From Acidobacteriota bacterium (GTDB taxonomy: Bacteria > Acidobacteriota > Vicinamibacteria > Vicinamibacterales > UBA8438), in contig DTWD01000278.1 of NCBI GenBank assembly GCA_012963185.1, positions 1 to 19,833 of the forward strand: a DNA stretch of 19,833 bases, given 5' to 3'. The notes under the pieces were generated by a model. It ran no database searches. It saw nothing but the letters and a program-made list of their open reading frames with translations, and was not told where the DNA came from. The translations under genes and the position numbers were made by a program. Shown here piece by piece: positions 6,427-14,578 of the stretch (positions are counted from its first letter, which is position 1; each line of letters opens with the position of its first letter).

Positions 6427-7530
6427 ATGACCGTTCAGAGTTCCGAAATACAGAACAAGGTCGACGCGGCTGGTGCTACGCTTGATGCGTGGGTGCGCGA
6501 AGTAGTCGACTGGCATTTCGATCCATCAACTGGGTGTCCATTCTGGCTTGAGTGGGCCCAAAACGCCGGATGGGATCCTCGCAAAGAGGTGCAGTGTCTC
6601 AGTGACTTGCATAAGTTCGGTCACTTTGAAGATGAATGGCTTCGGGGAGGACCTGTGCGCCGCTGGGTCCCGAAGGCTTATAACGACCGCCCTGTTTATG
6701 TATTTGAGACTGGTGGGACGACTGGGATACCCAAGAGCCGTGTCGCAATCGATGATTTCCGTACTGACTACGAACTGTTCTCTGATTCGTTGCCGGAGGA
6801 GTGTTTTCCAAAGGGTTCGAACTGGCTCATGCTGGGTCCCAGCGGTCCGCGCCGATTACGTTTGGCCGTTGAGCATCTTGCACATTATCGAGGTGGTATT
6901 TGTTTTTGTGTTGACCTAGACCCAAGGTGGGTCATTAAGTTGATCAAGAAAGGTTGGATGGATCACCTGAAGGCCTATCAGGAGCATGTTATTGATCAGG
7001 CGGTAACGATTCTGTCAGCTGGGCATGACATCAAGTGTATGTTTTCGACACCGAAGCTTCTCGAGGCGTTAGCGAATCGTTTAGAGGCGGAGGATTCGAG
7101 CATTAAGGATGCTGGTATCACCGGGATTTTTGCTGGCGGTACGGAGTTCACCCCACAGTGGAATCGTTTCGCTAATGAAGAACTGCTCGATGGCGTGTAC
7201 ATGACACCGACGTACGGAAACACATTGATGGGATTAGCCGCGAGTACTCCGAGTGGTGCAGCGGAAGGCTATAAGATCACTTATTATGCGCCTCAGCCAC
7301 GAGCAGTCTTGCAGGTGGTCGACCCTGATAACGCGGACCAGGTTGTGGATTACGGTGATACCGGTCGCGTCATGTTGACCACGTTGACGAAAGAGTTTTT
7401 TGTTCCACGCTTTCTTGAAAGAGATGAAGGTGAGCGCGAATATCAGTGTGATTTGTATCCTTGGGATGGTGTGAGTGGCGTGCGACCGTTTAGTGACCTT
7501 TCCTCATCTACGACAGTTGGGGTTTACTAG
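6427..7530 (+). CDS. EhpF-like adenylating enzyme (ANL superfamily, N-terminal domain only)
   Basis: This 367-residue protein carries the ANL core motifs: ETGGTTGIPK (94-103, the phosphate loop), TPTYGNTLMG (260-269) and YGDTGR (309-314). It also has WLMLGPSGPRRLRLAVEHLA and VDLDPRWVIKLIK, which I associate with EhpF of Pantoea and 'phenazine antibiotic biosynthesis' homologues. ANL enzymes activate carboxylates as acyl-AMP. Full-length ligases (500+ residues) add a C-terminal domain for transfer to CoA. As in the 41-kDa EhpF, that domain is absent, and no remnant follows before the lipoprotein gene. The likely reaction is adenylation only, with the acyl-AMP passed to the aldehyde dehydrogenase two genes on; this is inference. 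The substrate is unknown. ATG 6427 is preferred; TTG 6424 directly precedes it. AAGGG at 6419-6423 is a weak ribosome binding site. Confidence 0.85.
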   Translation: MTVQSSEIQNKVDAAGATLDAWVREVVDWHFDPSTGCPFWLEWAQNAGWDPRKEVQCLSDLHKFGHFEDEWLRGGPVRRWVPKAYNDRPVYVFETGGTTGIPKSRVAIDDFRTDYELFSDSLPEECFPKGSNWLMLGPSGPRRLRLAVEHLAHYRGGICFCVDLDPRWVIKLIKKGWMDHLKAYQEHVIDQAVTILSAGHDIKCMFSTPKLLEALANRLEAEDSSIKDAGITGIFAGGTEFTPQWNRFANEELLDGVYMTPTYGNTLMGLAASTPSGAAEGYKITYYAPQPRAVLQVVDPDNADQVVDYGDTGRVMLTTLTKEFFVPRFLERDEGEREYQCDLYPWDGVSGVRPFSDLSSSTTVGVY

Positions 7531-7576
7531 AATAATTACCAGAGAATCATGTTTTTGTAAGGAGTAAGTGTTAACC

Positions 7577-8128
7577 ATGAGAACTAAATTTATGAGCCTG
7601 AACCGAACATTCCTCGTCACTATGGCCGTTGTGCCGGCGGTAGCTTTCGTTGGCTGTGGAGGTGGCAGCGAAAGCGAAAACGGTATGGACTCTGCGCCCA
7701 TGGAGCCCATGGAGTCGAGTGCGCCTGCTTCGGATCCTGCTCCGTCAAGTGGGAGCAGTCCGCGTGTCTTCTTTGTCGCGCCTGGGGATGGTGGTGAGTT
7801 TTCAAGTGACTTTGATCTTGAAATGGAATTTGGGGCAGAGAATTACGAAATTTCACCGATTCCTGAAGGTTTTGATGCCGAAACCGACACCCCGCGTTCT
7901 GATGTGGGGCATTTCCATGTGGGTATCGATGCTGGAGGGTGTTTGCCGGTAGGGCAGGTGATTCCGCAGGGTGAAGGGTGGGTACATTTTGGTGATGGAT
8001 CGAACACCTTTACCATGCAGTCCGAGCCTGCCGAATACGAGTTGACCCTACAGATTGGTGATGATGCGCATCGAACCCAAGAGGGTCTGTGCGAAACCAT
8101 TTCGGTCACCATTGCTGACGGTATCTAA
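7577..8128 (+). CDS. DUF4399 lipoprotein
   Basis: This 183-residue exported protein has a signal peptide with a lipobox-like VAFVGC and Cys27 as the predicted lipidated residue. The -3 position is Phe, slightly unusual. A Ser/Pro/Glu-rich linker (about 28-62) leads to a DUF4399 domain (about 63-183) with PRVFFVAPGDGGEF, FGAENYEI, GHFHVGID (111-118), GWVHFGDGSNTF and TLQIGDDAHRTQEGLCETI. Two cysteines (C122, C172) could form a disulfide, and the His cluster could bind metal. The family has no established function. AAGGAG (7559-7564) lies 12 bases before ATG 7577; GTG 7568 is possible but too close to it. The gene sits between the two putative carboxylate-reducing enzymes, with gaps of 46 and 14 bp, so co-transcription is likely. 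Confidence 0.88.
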   Translation: MRTKFMSLNRTFLVTMAVVPAVAFVGCGGGSESENGMDSAPMEPMESSAPASDPAPSSGSSPRVFFVAPGDGGEFSSDFDLEMEFGAENYEISPIPEGFDAETDTPRSDVGHFHVGIDAGGCLPVGQVIPQGEGWVHFGDGSNTFTMQSEPAEYELTLQIGDDAHRTQEGLCETISVTIADGI

Positions 8129-8142
8129 GTAGAGAGGTCGCT

Positions 8143-9564
8143 GTGATCCATTTCCCTGTTCTGCGTTGGGGTGAACCGTACCAGAGTCTCGAAGTCGACA
8201 AAGTTGTTCACTTCGATACGGGTGAACCGGTAGCTGAAGTCAGCCAGGCCAATCCCGGCATTGTCCAGCGTGATCTTCGGAAGGCAGAACGTGCGCGCGA
8301 TGTACTGCGTGATTTTTCGCCGGCTGACCTAATTGGCATGGTGAAGAAAGGGGCCGAGCTTTTTTCATCGGCTGATCTTCCCCTTGGTGATGGCACGCAG
8401 TCGCCGGATGATTTCGTTCGGCAGCAATCAGCGACAACAGGGCTTCCCGAGCATATGTGTCGAATGAACATGGAAAAGCTTCGATATGTTCTTGACCATA
8501 TTGATGACATTCTGATTTCCCTCACTCGTCGGATCGATCCAGGGATTCTCGCGCGTGGCTATGGTGAAGAAGATGGTGTCATGCGCAGTTATCAAGCGAC
8601 GACATCAGTACTTGGTATGGTGTTGCCATCGAATTCACCCGGTGTGCACAGTTTGTGGTTGCCGATTATTCCTTTGCAGATTGGGTTGGTGTTGAAGCCT
8701 GGGCCACAAGAACTATGGACGCCTTGGCGTATAACGCAAGCGTTTTTTGAGGCTGGTGTACCACGTGAAGCGATTGCTCTATACCCCGGACTGGGAGAAG
8801 TCGGAGCCGCTGTACTTAATAACTGTCCTCGGAGTCTGATTTTTGGTGGGACAGCGACTGTCGAGCAGTATGCCGCTAACCCCGCAGTGCAGGTGCATGG
8901 ACCGGGTTTTAGCAAGATTTTACTGGGTGACGATGAAGCTGATAATTGGGAGCAGCATCTCGACTTAATGGTTGATAGCGTTCTAATTAACAGCGGACGT
9001 AGTTGTATTAACTGTTCTGGGATTTGGACGCCGCGGCACGGAAAGGCAATTGCTGAGGCGCTCGCCGAAAGACTCGGTCCAGTCGCACCGTTACCACCTG
9101 ATGATCCAGATGCTTCGCTTGCCGCGTTTACCGTTGCTGGTCAGGCGCCAGCTATTTCTGGTGATATTGATGCAGCACTAAATGAAGCTGGTGTTGAAGA
9201 AATGACGGCCAGTCATCATGCGGATGGAAGGCTTGTGTCACGAGAGCGGTGTGACTACCTTCGCCCGACCGTTGTGTATTGTCCTTCGCCAGACGTTGCC
9301 ATGGCCAAGAAAGAATATATGTTTCCGTTTGTTACGGTGGTCGAGTGCGAACAGAAGAATATGATTGGATCGATTGGGTCAACATTGGTTGCGACTGCCT
9401 TAACGAACGACCCGTCGTTTGAACAAGCCTTGCTTGACGCTAGAAATATCGATCGTTTAAACGTGGGGCCCATTCCGACGATCAAACTCAACTGGTTGCA
9501 ACCACACGAGGGCAATATCGTCGACTTTCTCTTTCGTCCACGGGCGTTTCAAAAGGCATCATAG
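8143..9564 (+). CDS. EhpG-like aldehyde dehydrogenase superfamily protein (probable acyl-group reductase)
   Basis: This 473-residue protein has the ALDH fold. The NAD(P)-binding part includes VLPSNSPGVHSLWLP, LVLKPGPQELWTP and FGGTATVEQYA. The catalytic Cys288 lies in INSGRSCINC. The general-base Glu of hydrolytic ALDHs (in ELGG) aligns with His252 in VHGPGF. Loss of that Glu is typical of acylating ALDHs and acyl reductases, which run thioester or acyl-AMP reduction rather than aldehyde hydrolysis. Together with the EhpF-like gene, this matches the proposed EhpF/EhpG conversion of a carboxylate to an aldehyde via acyl adenylate. I recognise the pairing more firmly than EhpG itself. Translation starts at GTG 8143 with AGAGAGG upstream. 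The ABC ATPase gene follows after 30 bp. Confidence 0.83.
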   Translation: MIHFPVLRWGEPYQSLEVDKVVHFDTGEPVAEVSQANPGIVQRDLRKAERARDVLRDFSPADLIGMVKKGAELFSSADLPLGDGTQSPDDFVRQQSATTGLPEHMCRMNMEKLRYVLDHIDDILISLTRRIDPGILARGYGEEDGVMRSYQATTSVLGMVLPSNSPGVHSLWLPIIPLQIGLVLKPGPQELWTPWRITQAFFEAGVPREAIALYPGLGEVGAAVLNNCPRSLIFGGTATVEQYAANPAVQVHGPGFSKILLGDDEADNWEQHLDLMVDSVLINSGRSCINCSGIWTPRHGKAIAEALAERLGPVAPLPPDDPDASLAAFTVAGQAPAISGDIDAALNEAGVEEMTASHHADGRLVSRERCDYLRPTVVYCPSPDVAMAKKEYMFPFVTVVECEQKNMIGSIGSTLVATALTNDPSFEQALLDARNIDRLNVGPIPTIKLNWLQPHEGNIVDFLFRPRAFQKAS

Positions 9565-9594
9565 ACGCCGTAGAGTTAAGGGTAGGAGTGCCCC

Positions 9595-10260
9595 TTGCTC
9601 GAAGTCACTAATATCACTAAGCATTACCGGTCGCCAACAGGGGAATTACGTATTCTCACGGAGGTGTCGCTTTCGTTGGCGGCAGGCGATGCAGCATCCA
9701 TAGTCGGTCCTTCGGGAAGTGGAAAAAGTACGCTGCTGTATATTCTTGGTACGCTTGAGCAGCCGTCGAGTGGGCACATTGCAGTAGATGGCATCGACCC
9801 TTTCACTTTGGACGATCGGGAACTGGCGGTGTTTCGCAATACTCAGGTTGGATTTGTCTTTCAGGACCATCTTTTACTACCGCAGTGCACCGTGCTTGAA
9901 AATGTGTTGGTGCCGACTTTGGTCAGTGATTCAGATGCATCGGTCGTAGATCGAGCAATATCCTTGCTAGAGCAGGTAGGACTCGCTGACCGGATGGACC
10001 ATCGTCCGGCGGAGCTGTCTGGTGGAGAACGGCAGCGCGTGGCGCTTGCACGAGCACTTATCCAGCAACCACCGTTAATTCTCTGCGATGAACCGACTGG
10101 TAATCTTGATCGCGAGTCTGCAGAGATGGTGAGTTCTCTACTATTTCAACTTCACAGGCAGCAAAACAACGTATTGCTTGTTGTAACGCACAATGCCGAA
10201 CTCGCAGCGCGGTGTCCCAAGCAATATCGACTGAATAACCAAACGCTGGAATCAGTGTGA
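9595..10260 (+). CDS. ABC transporter ATP-binding protein (LolD/MacB type)
   Basis: This 221-residue nucleotide-binding subunit is complete: Walker [10 protein letters not shown] (38-46), Q-loop Q90, signature LSGGERQR (141-148), Walker [12 protein letters not shown] (162-172) and switch His199. The DEPTGNLD sequence and compact size place it in the LolD/MacB/FtsE group, whose partners are FtsX-type permeases. One follows 59 bp downstream. Such systems move lipoproteins, peptides or hydrophobic molecules outward, or transmit force to the envelope, rather than import solutes. The start is TTG 9595, with GGAG 7-8 bases upstream and [11 protein letters not shown] as the usual N-terminus. No membrane-fusion partner gene is adjacent. 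Confidence 0.95.
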   Translation: MLEVTNITKHYRSPTGELRILTEVSLSLAAGDAASIVGPSGSGKSTLLYILGTLEQPSSGHIAVDGIDPFTLDDRELAVFRNTQVGFVFQDHLLLPQCTVLENVLVPTLVSDSDASVVDRAISLLEQVGLADRMDHRPAELSGGERQRVALARALIQQPPLILCDEPTGNLDRESAEMVSSLLFQLHRQQNNVLLVVTHNAELAARCPKQYRLNNQTLESV

Positions 10261-10319
10261 TCGGGGTTTACATGCAGTTAGAAGTGCGAGTGGGAAGCAC
10301 TGCGATTTGGATTTAACGA

Positions 10320-13300
10320 ATGACTCTGACTGAACTAGCACGCCGCAACATTACGCACTTTTGGCGGACCAATTTAGCGGTCGTTGCCGGTGTCGCGGTG
10401 GGGGTGTCAGTTCTTTCCGGGGCGCTTCTCGTTGGTACGTCTGTTCGTACGAGTCTTCGAACATTGGCATTGGAACGTCTTGGCTCGGTTGATCAGGTCG
10501 TTACTAGTCTGGGTTTCGTACGAGAATCCTTTGCGACTGATTTAGAGTCGGTCGACGGGATCACTGAACGATATGGATCTATTGCGCCACTTGTGGCTGT
10601 GGAAGGGTTTGTGACCCATCAGCAGAGTGGTCGTCGAGCGTCCCGAGTTCAGGTCTATGGTGTTGACGAAAGATTTTGGACTTTTCATGGAATAGACCCG
10701 GAAGATCGGCAACTTGATCGGAACGCCGCATTTCTCAGTGAAGGACTGGCGGCAGAACTGGGCGCGGTGTTCGATGACGCGATTTTGGTTCGGGTTGAGC
10801 GGCCGTCGGCTGTACCAATCAGTTCATTGCATGGACGGCGAGATGATGTCGGTCGGACATTGCGTCTTGGGGTGACGCGTGTACTCAAGGGGCCTGAACT
10901 GGGTGAATTTTCATTTCGTCCGCAACAAGGTTTAGCGCGATCGATGTTTGTATCAATAACGCGCTTGCAGCAAGAACTTGAGCAGAGTGGCATGGTGAAT
11001 ACTGTGCTTTTTGGAATGGGGAGCCAGGGGACAAGTGATGAGGGTGTTCCGGATCGTGTGGCCCGTACAGAGGCGGCCGTACGGACGATTGCGACGCTTG
11101 AGGACCTTGGTTTGAGTGTAAATGCCATTCCTGATCTCGAAACATTTTCTGTGGAATCAGCCGCTGGTTTGATTGACGATAAGACTGCCGAAGCGATCGA
11201 CGAGGTTGCGATTGCGCAAGGCCTCCGTACTGAACCGGTTCTTACGTACCTGGTGAATCAAATCAGACACGGAGATCGAATTACTCCATATTCACTAATA
11301 ACTGCGATGGACCTCGATGTCGTTAGTAGTGTTGACATTCAAGCAGAACTCGGAAATGACATTCCGGTAGTGCTTAATCAGTGGACCGCGGACGATCTAG
11401 CGGCTGGTCGGGGTGACTCGCTGACACTTGAATACTATGTCTGGGAAGACGAGGGACGGCTTGTTACTCACGAGGTGGCATTGCGTGTTGCTGATGTCGT
11501 TCCGCTTACCGGGCCTGCTGCTGACCAGACGCTTGCACCAGACTATCCAGGGATTACAGAAGCCAATAATGTTATCGATTGGGACCCACCTTTCGATGTT
11601 GACCTTGGGTTAATTCGTCCAGTTGATGAAGACTACTGGGACACATATCGTACGACTCCTAAGGCATTTGTCCCACTCGAGGCTGGTCAGCGGATGTGGT
11701 CATCGCGTTGGGGACGGCGCACATCTGTTCGTGTATTCCCCGATATGGGTATCGACCTCGACGTGGCTCTTGCGCGATATGCCACTGCACTACAGGAGCG
11801 TTTGGACCCGCTTACTGTGAGTTTTGTCGTTTACCCGGCCCGGTCGTTGGCACTTGAGGCTTCAAGTGGTGTTACGGATTTTGGTCTGTATTTCATCTAT
11901 TTCAGTTTTTTCCTGGTCGTTTCGGCTCTGATGCTGGCAAGTCTATTTTTCCGACTGGGTGTAGAGCAGCGATTACGGGAAATCGGATTGCTTCGGGCTA
12001 TTGGGTTTTCTGTTTCAGCGCTGCGTCGAATCTTTCTGATCGAAGGCATCGCACTTTCTGTTGTTGGAAGCATTCTTGGTGTTATTGGTGCCGTAGTTTA
12101 CGCCGATGTGATTATGTGGGGGCTTCGGACATGGTGGTTTGACGCAGTTGGGACGACGCGTTTAGCACTGGCAGTGTCACCGACGATGTTGACTATCGGC
12201 GCGGTTGCGGTCGTTGCCGCTGCCGTTTTTTCGATAGCTTGGTGCTTGCGAGCATTGGCCCCCGCCTCACCTCGGAGTCTGTTAACTGGCGCCGTGGCAG
12301 AGGTTACTGGTTTACCGAATGTAAGCAGTAATTCTCGACCGACAGAGCTGCGGTCTTGGTCTGTGGGTATGGCGCTTGCTGCCACTGGTGTGGTGCTCGT
12401 AGCTACAGCGGCGACAGGATTAATTGGTGCAACCGGCGGGTTTTTTGGTGGTGGGTTTGTGCTCTTGGCGGCGATGCTTGCGTTGGCGTGGGCCTGGCTT
12501 AGTGGACGACCGGCAAGACACACAGAAGGTCCGTGGTCATTGTCACAGGTAGGGTTCAGAAATGCGTCTTATCGACCTGGCCGTAGCGTGTTGTGTATTG
12601 CCTTAATTGCTTCTGCTTCTTTCATTATTGTTGCGGTTGATGCGTTTCGGCTCGAGGGTGATGGCGACCTACTGAACCGGGCATCTGGTACCGGAGGTTA
12701 TACCCTGCTCGCTGACACATTACTTCCGGTCGTTGATGATTTGTCGACTGCAGATGGCCAGGAGCAATTATTTATAGCGGATCTATTCGAGCCCGATCAG
12801 CCGCTTAACGGAATAGGGATCAGCCGCTTCCGGGTCCGGCCGGGTGAGGATGCGAGTTGTCTTAACCTGTACCAAGCCAAAGACCCGCGAGTCGTTGCGC
12901 CGACAGCAAGTTTTGTCGAAGAAGCAAGATTTAGTTTCCGTGCATCTCTTGCAGAGACTAGTGATCAAGAAGTGAACCCTTGGTTATTACTCAACCATGA
13001 GTTCTCGGATGGTGCGATTCCTGCCATTGCGGATGCAACGTCACTTCAGTATGCGTTGCATTTATCGGTTGGTGATGACTTTGTTCTGAATCGAGATACA
13101 GATAATCCAATTACTCTCCGCATCGTGGCATCGCTCTCCGACAGTATTTTGCAGGGCGAGTTACTGATTAGCGAGGTGAATTTCGATCGGGTATTTCCCG
13201 ATTATGAAGGGTATCGATTTTTTCTGATTGATGTGCCGCTTGATAGCCAGAGTGAGGTCAGTGCAGCGCTTGAAGACAGAATGTCTGATTTTGGTTTTGA

Positions 13301-13730
13301 CGTTGTGTCCGCTGCTGAACGTCTTGCGTCATTTCACCGGGTCAACAATACCTATCTCGCAACCTTCCAGGCGTTAGGTGGTCTTGGCCTTGTGCTGGGG
13401 ACGTTCGGCCTCGGCGCTGTTTTACTGAGGAATGTACTTGAGCGTCGTCGAGAACTCGCGCTGATGCGAGCGGTGGGGTACAACGCGGGTCACCTCTCAC
13501 TGATGGTGTTGGCTGAAAACGCATTTTTATTATTTGTTGGGTTATTCGTGGGTACCGGATGTGCTCTTGTTGCCATTGCTCCGGCGTTGATTGAGCGCGG
13601 CGGAGCAGTGCCGGTGCTGTCGCTCGCGGTCCTGCTGCTCATAGTGGTAGCTGCCGGCCTCACTGCGTCAATTGCCGCGACGATTGCTGCAATACGGTCA
13701 CCCTTGTTGAGTGCTTTGCGGGCTGAATAG
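10320..13730 (+). CDS. ABC transporter permease with two FtsX-like domains
   Basis: This 1136-residue inner-membrane protein has an N-terminal membrane anchor (about 18-40), then a large extracytoplasmic region (about 45-515). A first FtsX-type membrane bundle follows (about 520-650, with REIGLLRAIGF), two more hydrophobic stretches (about 677-730), another membrane segment (about 750-775), a second extracytoplasmic region (about 780-1005) and a C-terminal FtsX domain (about 1008-1130, with RELALMRAVGYNAG). This duplicated layout is that of the large YbbP/MacB-like exporters. It pairs with the ATPase 59 bp upstream. The ATG at 10320 is fixed by an in-frame TAA at 10314; the ribosome binding site is weak. 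The substrate cannot be inferred; neighbouring biosynthetic-looking genes make a small-molecule or lipid cargo one option. Confidence 0.92.
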   Translation: MTLTELARRNITHFWRTNLAVVAGVAVGVSVLSGALLVGTSVRTSLRTLALERLGSVDQVVTSLGFVRESFATDLESVDGITERYGSIAPLVAVEGFVTHQQSGRRASRVQVYGVDERFWTFHGIDPEDRQLDRNAAFLSEGLAAELGAVFDDAILVRVERPSAVPISSLHGRRDDVGRTLRLGVTRVLKGPELGEFSFRPQQGLARSMFVSITRLQQELEQSGMVNTVLFGMGSQGTSDEGVPDRVARTEAAVRTIATLEDLGLSVNAIPDLETFSVESAAGLIDDKTAEAIDEVAIAQGLRTEPVLTYLVNQIRHGDRITPYSLITAMDLDVVSSVDIQAELGNDIPVVLNQWTADDLAAGRGDSLTLEYYVWEDEGRLVTHEVALRVADVVPLTGPAADQTLAPDYPGITEANNVIDWDPPFDVDLGLIRPVDEDYWDTYRTTPKAFVPLEAGQRMWSSRWGRRTSVRVFPDMGIDLDVALARYATALQERLDPLTVSFVVYPARSLALEASSGVTDFGLYFIYFSFFLVVSALMLASLFFRLGVEQRLREIGLLRAIGFSVSALRRIFLIEGIALSVVGSILGVIGAVVYADVIMWGLRTWWFDAVGTTRLALAVSPTMLTIGAVAVVAAAVFSIAWCLRALAPASPRSLLTGAVAEVTGLPNVSSNSRPTELRSWSVGMALAATGVVLVATAATGLIGATGGFFGGGFVLLAAMLALAWAWLSGRPARHTEGPWSLSQVGFRNASYRPGRSVLCIALIASASFIIVAVDAFRLEGDGDLLNRASGTGGYTLLADTLLPVVDDLSTADGQEQLFIADLFEPDQPLNGIGISRFRVRPGEDASCLNLYQAKDPRVVAPTASFVEEARFSFRASLAETSDQEVNPWLLLNHEFSDGAIPAIADATSLQYALHLSVGDDFVLNRDTDNPITLRIVASLSDSILQGELLISEVNFDRVFPDYEGYRFFLIDVPLDSQSEVSAALEDRMSDFGFDVVSAAERLASFHRVNNTYLATFQALGGLGLVLGTFGLGAVLLRNVLERRRELALMRAVGYNAGHLSLMVLAENAFLLFVGLFVGTGCALVAIAPALIERGGAVPVLSLAVLLLIVVAAGLTASIAATIAAIRSPLLSALRAE

Positions 13731-13756
13731 TTATCCGCGATCTGAAGATATGAAAC

Positions 13757-14509
13757 ATGCTGACTACTGAGTTACATGACGGTATTACGGTGCTTCGGCT
13801 GAAGCATGGCAAAGTCAATGCGTTCGATCTTGAACTGATGCGCCGGTGGATTGACGAAATTACTTTGCTTGAACGGGCCGAGACTCCTGCCGTTGTGTTG
13901 ACCGGGACGGGTTCGGTCTTTTCAGCTGGCGTTGACCTGAGGCAGTTGATCGCTGGCGGAAGAGAGTATGTTCAAGAATTTGTCCCATTACTCGGTGACA
14001 TGCTGTTCAAGACTTTTACGTTTCCGAAACCGCTGGTTGCTGCTGTTAATGGGCATGCCGTGGCGGGTGGCTGCCTCCTCGCGTGTGCTTGTGATTACCG
14101 TGTAATGTCGGAAGGAGAGGGGCGGATCGGAGTTCCGGAATTGTCAGTTGGAGTGCCGTTTCCGAGCGTTGCAATGGAGATCCTCAGACTCACGCTGCCG
14201 AACCATCGACTGCAATCGTTGATATACGGTGGATTGACGTGTGCGCCGAGTGAGGCGCTAGCGAACGGTTTTGTCGATGAACTTGCGGAGAGGGGCGAGT
14301 TGTTGAGTCGCGCGTTAGCCATGGCGACCCGTTTGGGCTCACTTCCCCCCGCGTCATTCAGGCTTACCAAACGTATGACACGACAACCTAGTCGTGACCG
14401 GATGGTGCACTATATGCGTGCCATTGACGAAGAAGTTCTGGAGGCGTGGCAGTCGTCTTCGGTACTTAGTGCTGTTGACGAGTATGTCCAGCGTACCTTG
14501 AAGAAATAA
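13757..14509 (+). CDS. Enoyl-CoA hydratase/isomerase family protein, isomerase-like active site
   Basis: This 250-residue crotonase-fold protein has oxyanion-hole segments FSAGVDL (55-61) and NGHAVAGG (98-105). Of the two catalytic glutamates of true enoyl-CoA hydratase, the one in the PE motif is kept (Glu128 in VPELSVG). The one following GGC is replaced by Leu107. Delta3,Delta2-enoyl-CoA isomerases work with the PE-type Glu alone, so isomerase is more likely than hydratase. That would fit downstream of the 2,4-dienoyl-CoA reductase-like enzyme at 4136. The ATG at 13757 gives the usual N-terminus but has only a weak GAAG ribosome binding site. It lies 26 bp after the permease, in the same direction. 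Confidence 0.88.
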   Translation: MLTTELHDGITVLRLKHGKVNAFDLELMRRWIDEITLLERAETPAVVLTGTGSVFSAGVDLRQLIAGGREYVQEFVPLLGDMLFKTFTFPKPLVAAVNGHAVAGGCLLACACDYRVMSEGEGRIGVPELSVGVPFPSVAMEILRLTLPNHRLQSLIYGGLTCAPSEALANGFVDELAERGELLSRALAMATRLGSLPPASFRLTKRMTRQPSRDRMVHYMRAIDEEVLEAWQSSSVLSAVDEYVQRTLKK

Positions 14510-14578
14510 CCCGCCATCATGCAAGACGTCGCACTGGCGACCAACAAACAATCAACTTTTATCCTTTTGGTATCGTAA

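Noticed and set aside
6427..9564. A phenazine biosynthetic gene cluster
   Set aside because: Only the EhpF/EhpG-like pair is present; none of the phz core enzymes is in the window, so a phenazine product is not supported.
10685..11128. 147-codon minus-strand open frame inside the permease gene
   Set aside because: It is Arg/Ser-rich antisense translation of a clear coding region, with no independent support.
12098..12523. 141-codon minus-strand open frame inside the permease gene
   Set aside because: It is an Ala/Thr-rich shadow of hydrophobic transmembrane codons on the other strand.
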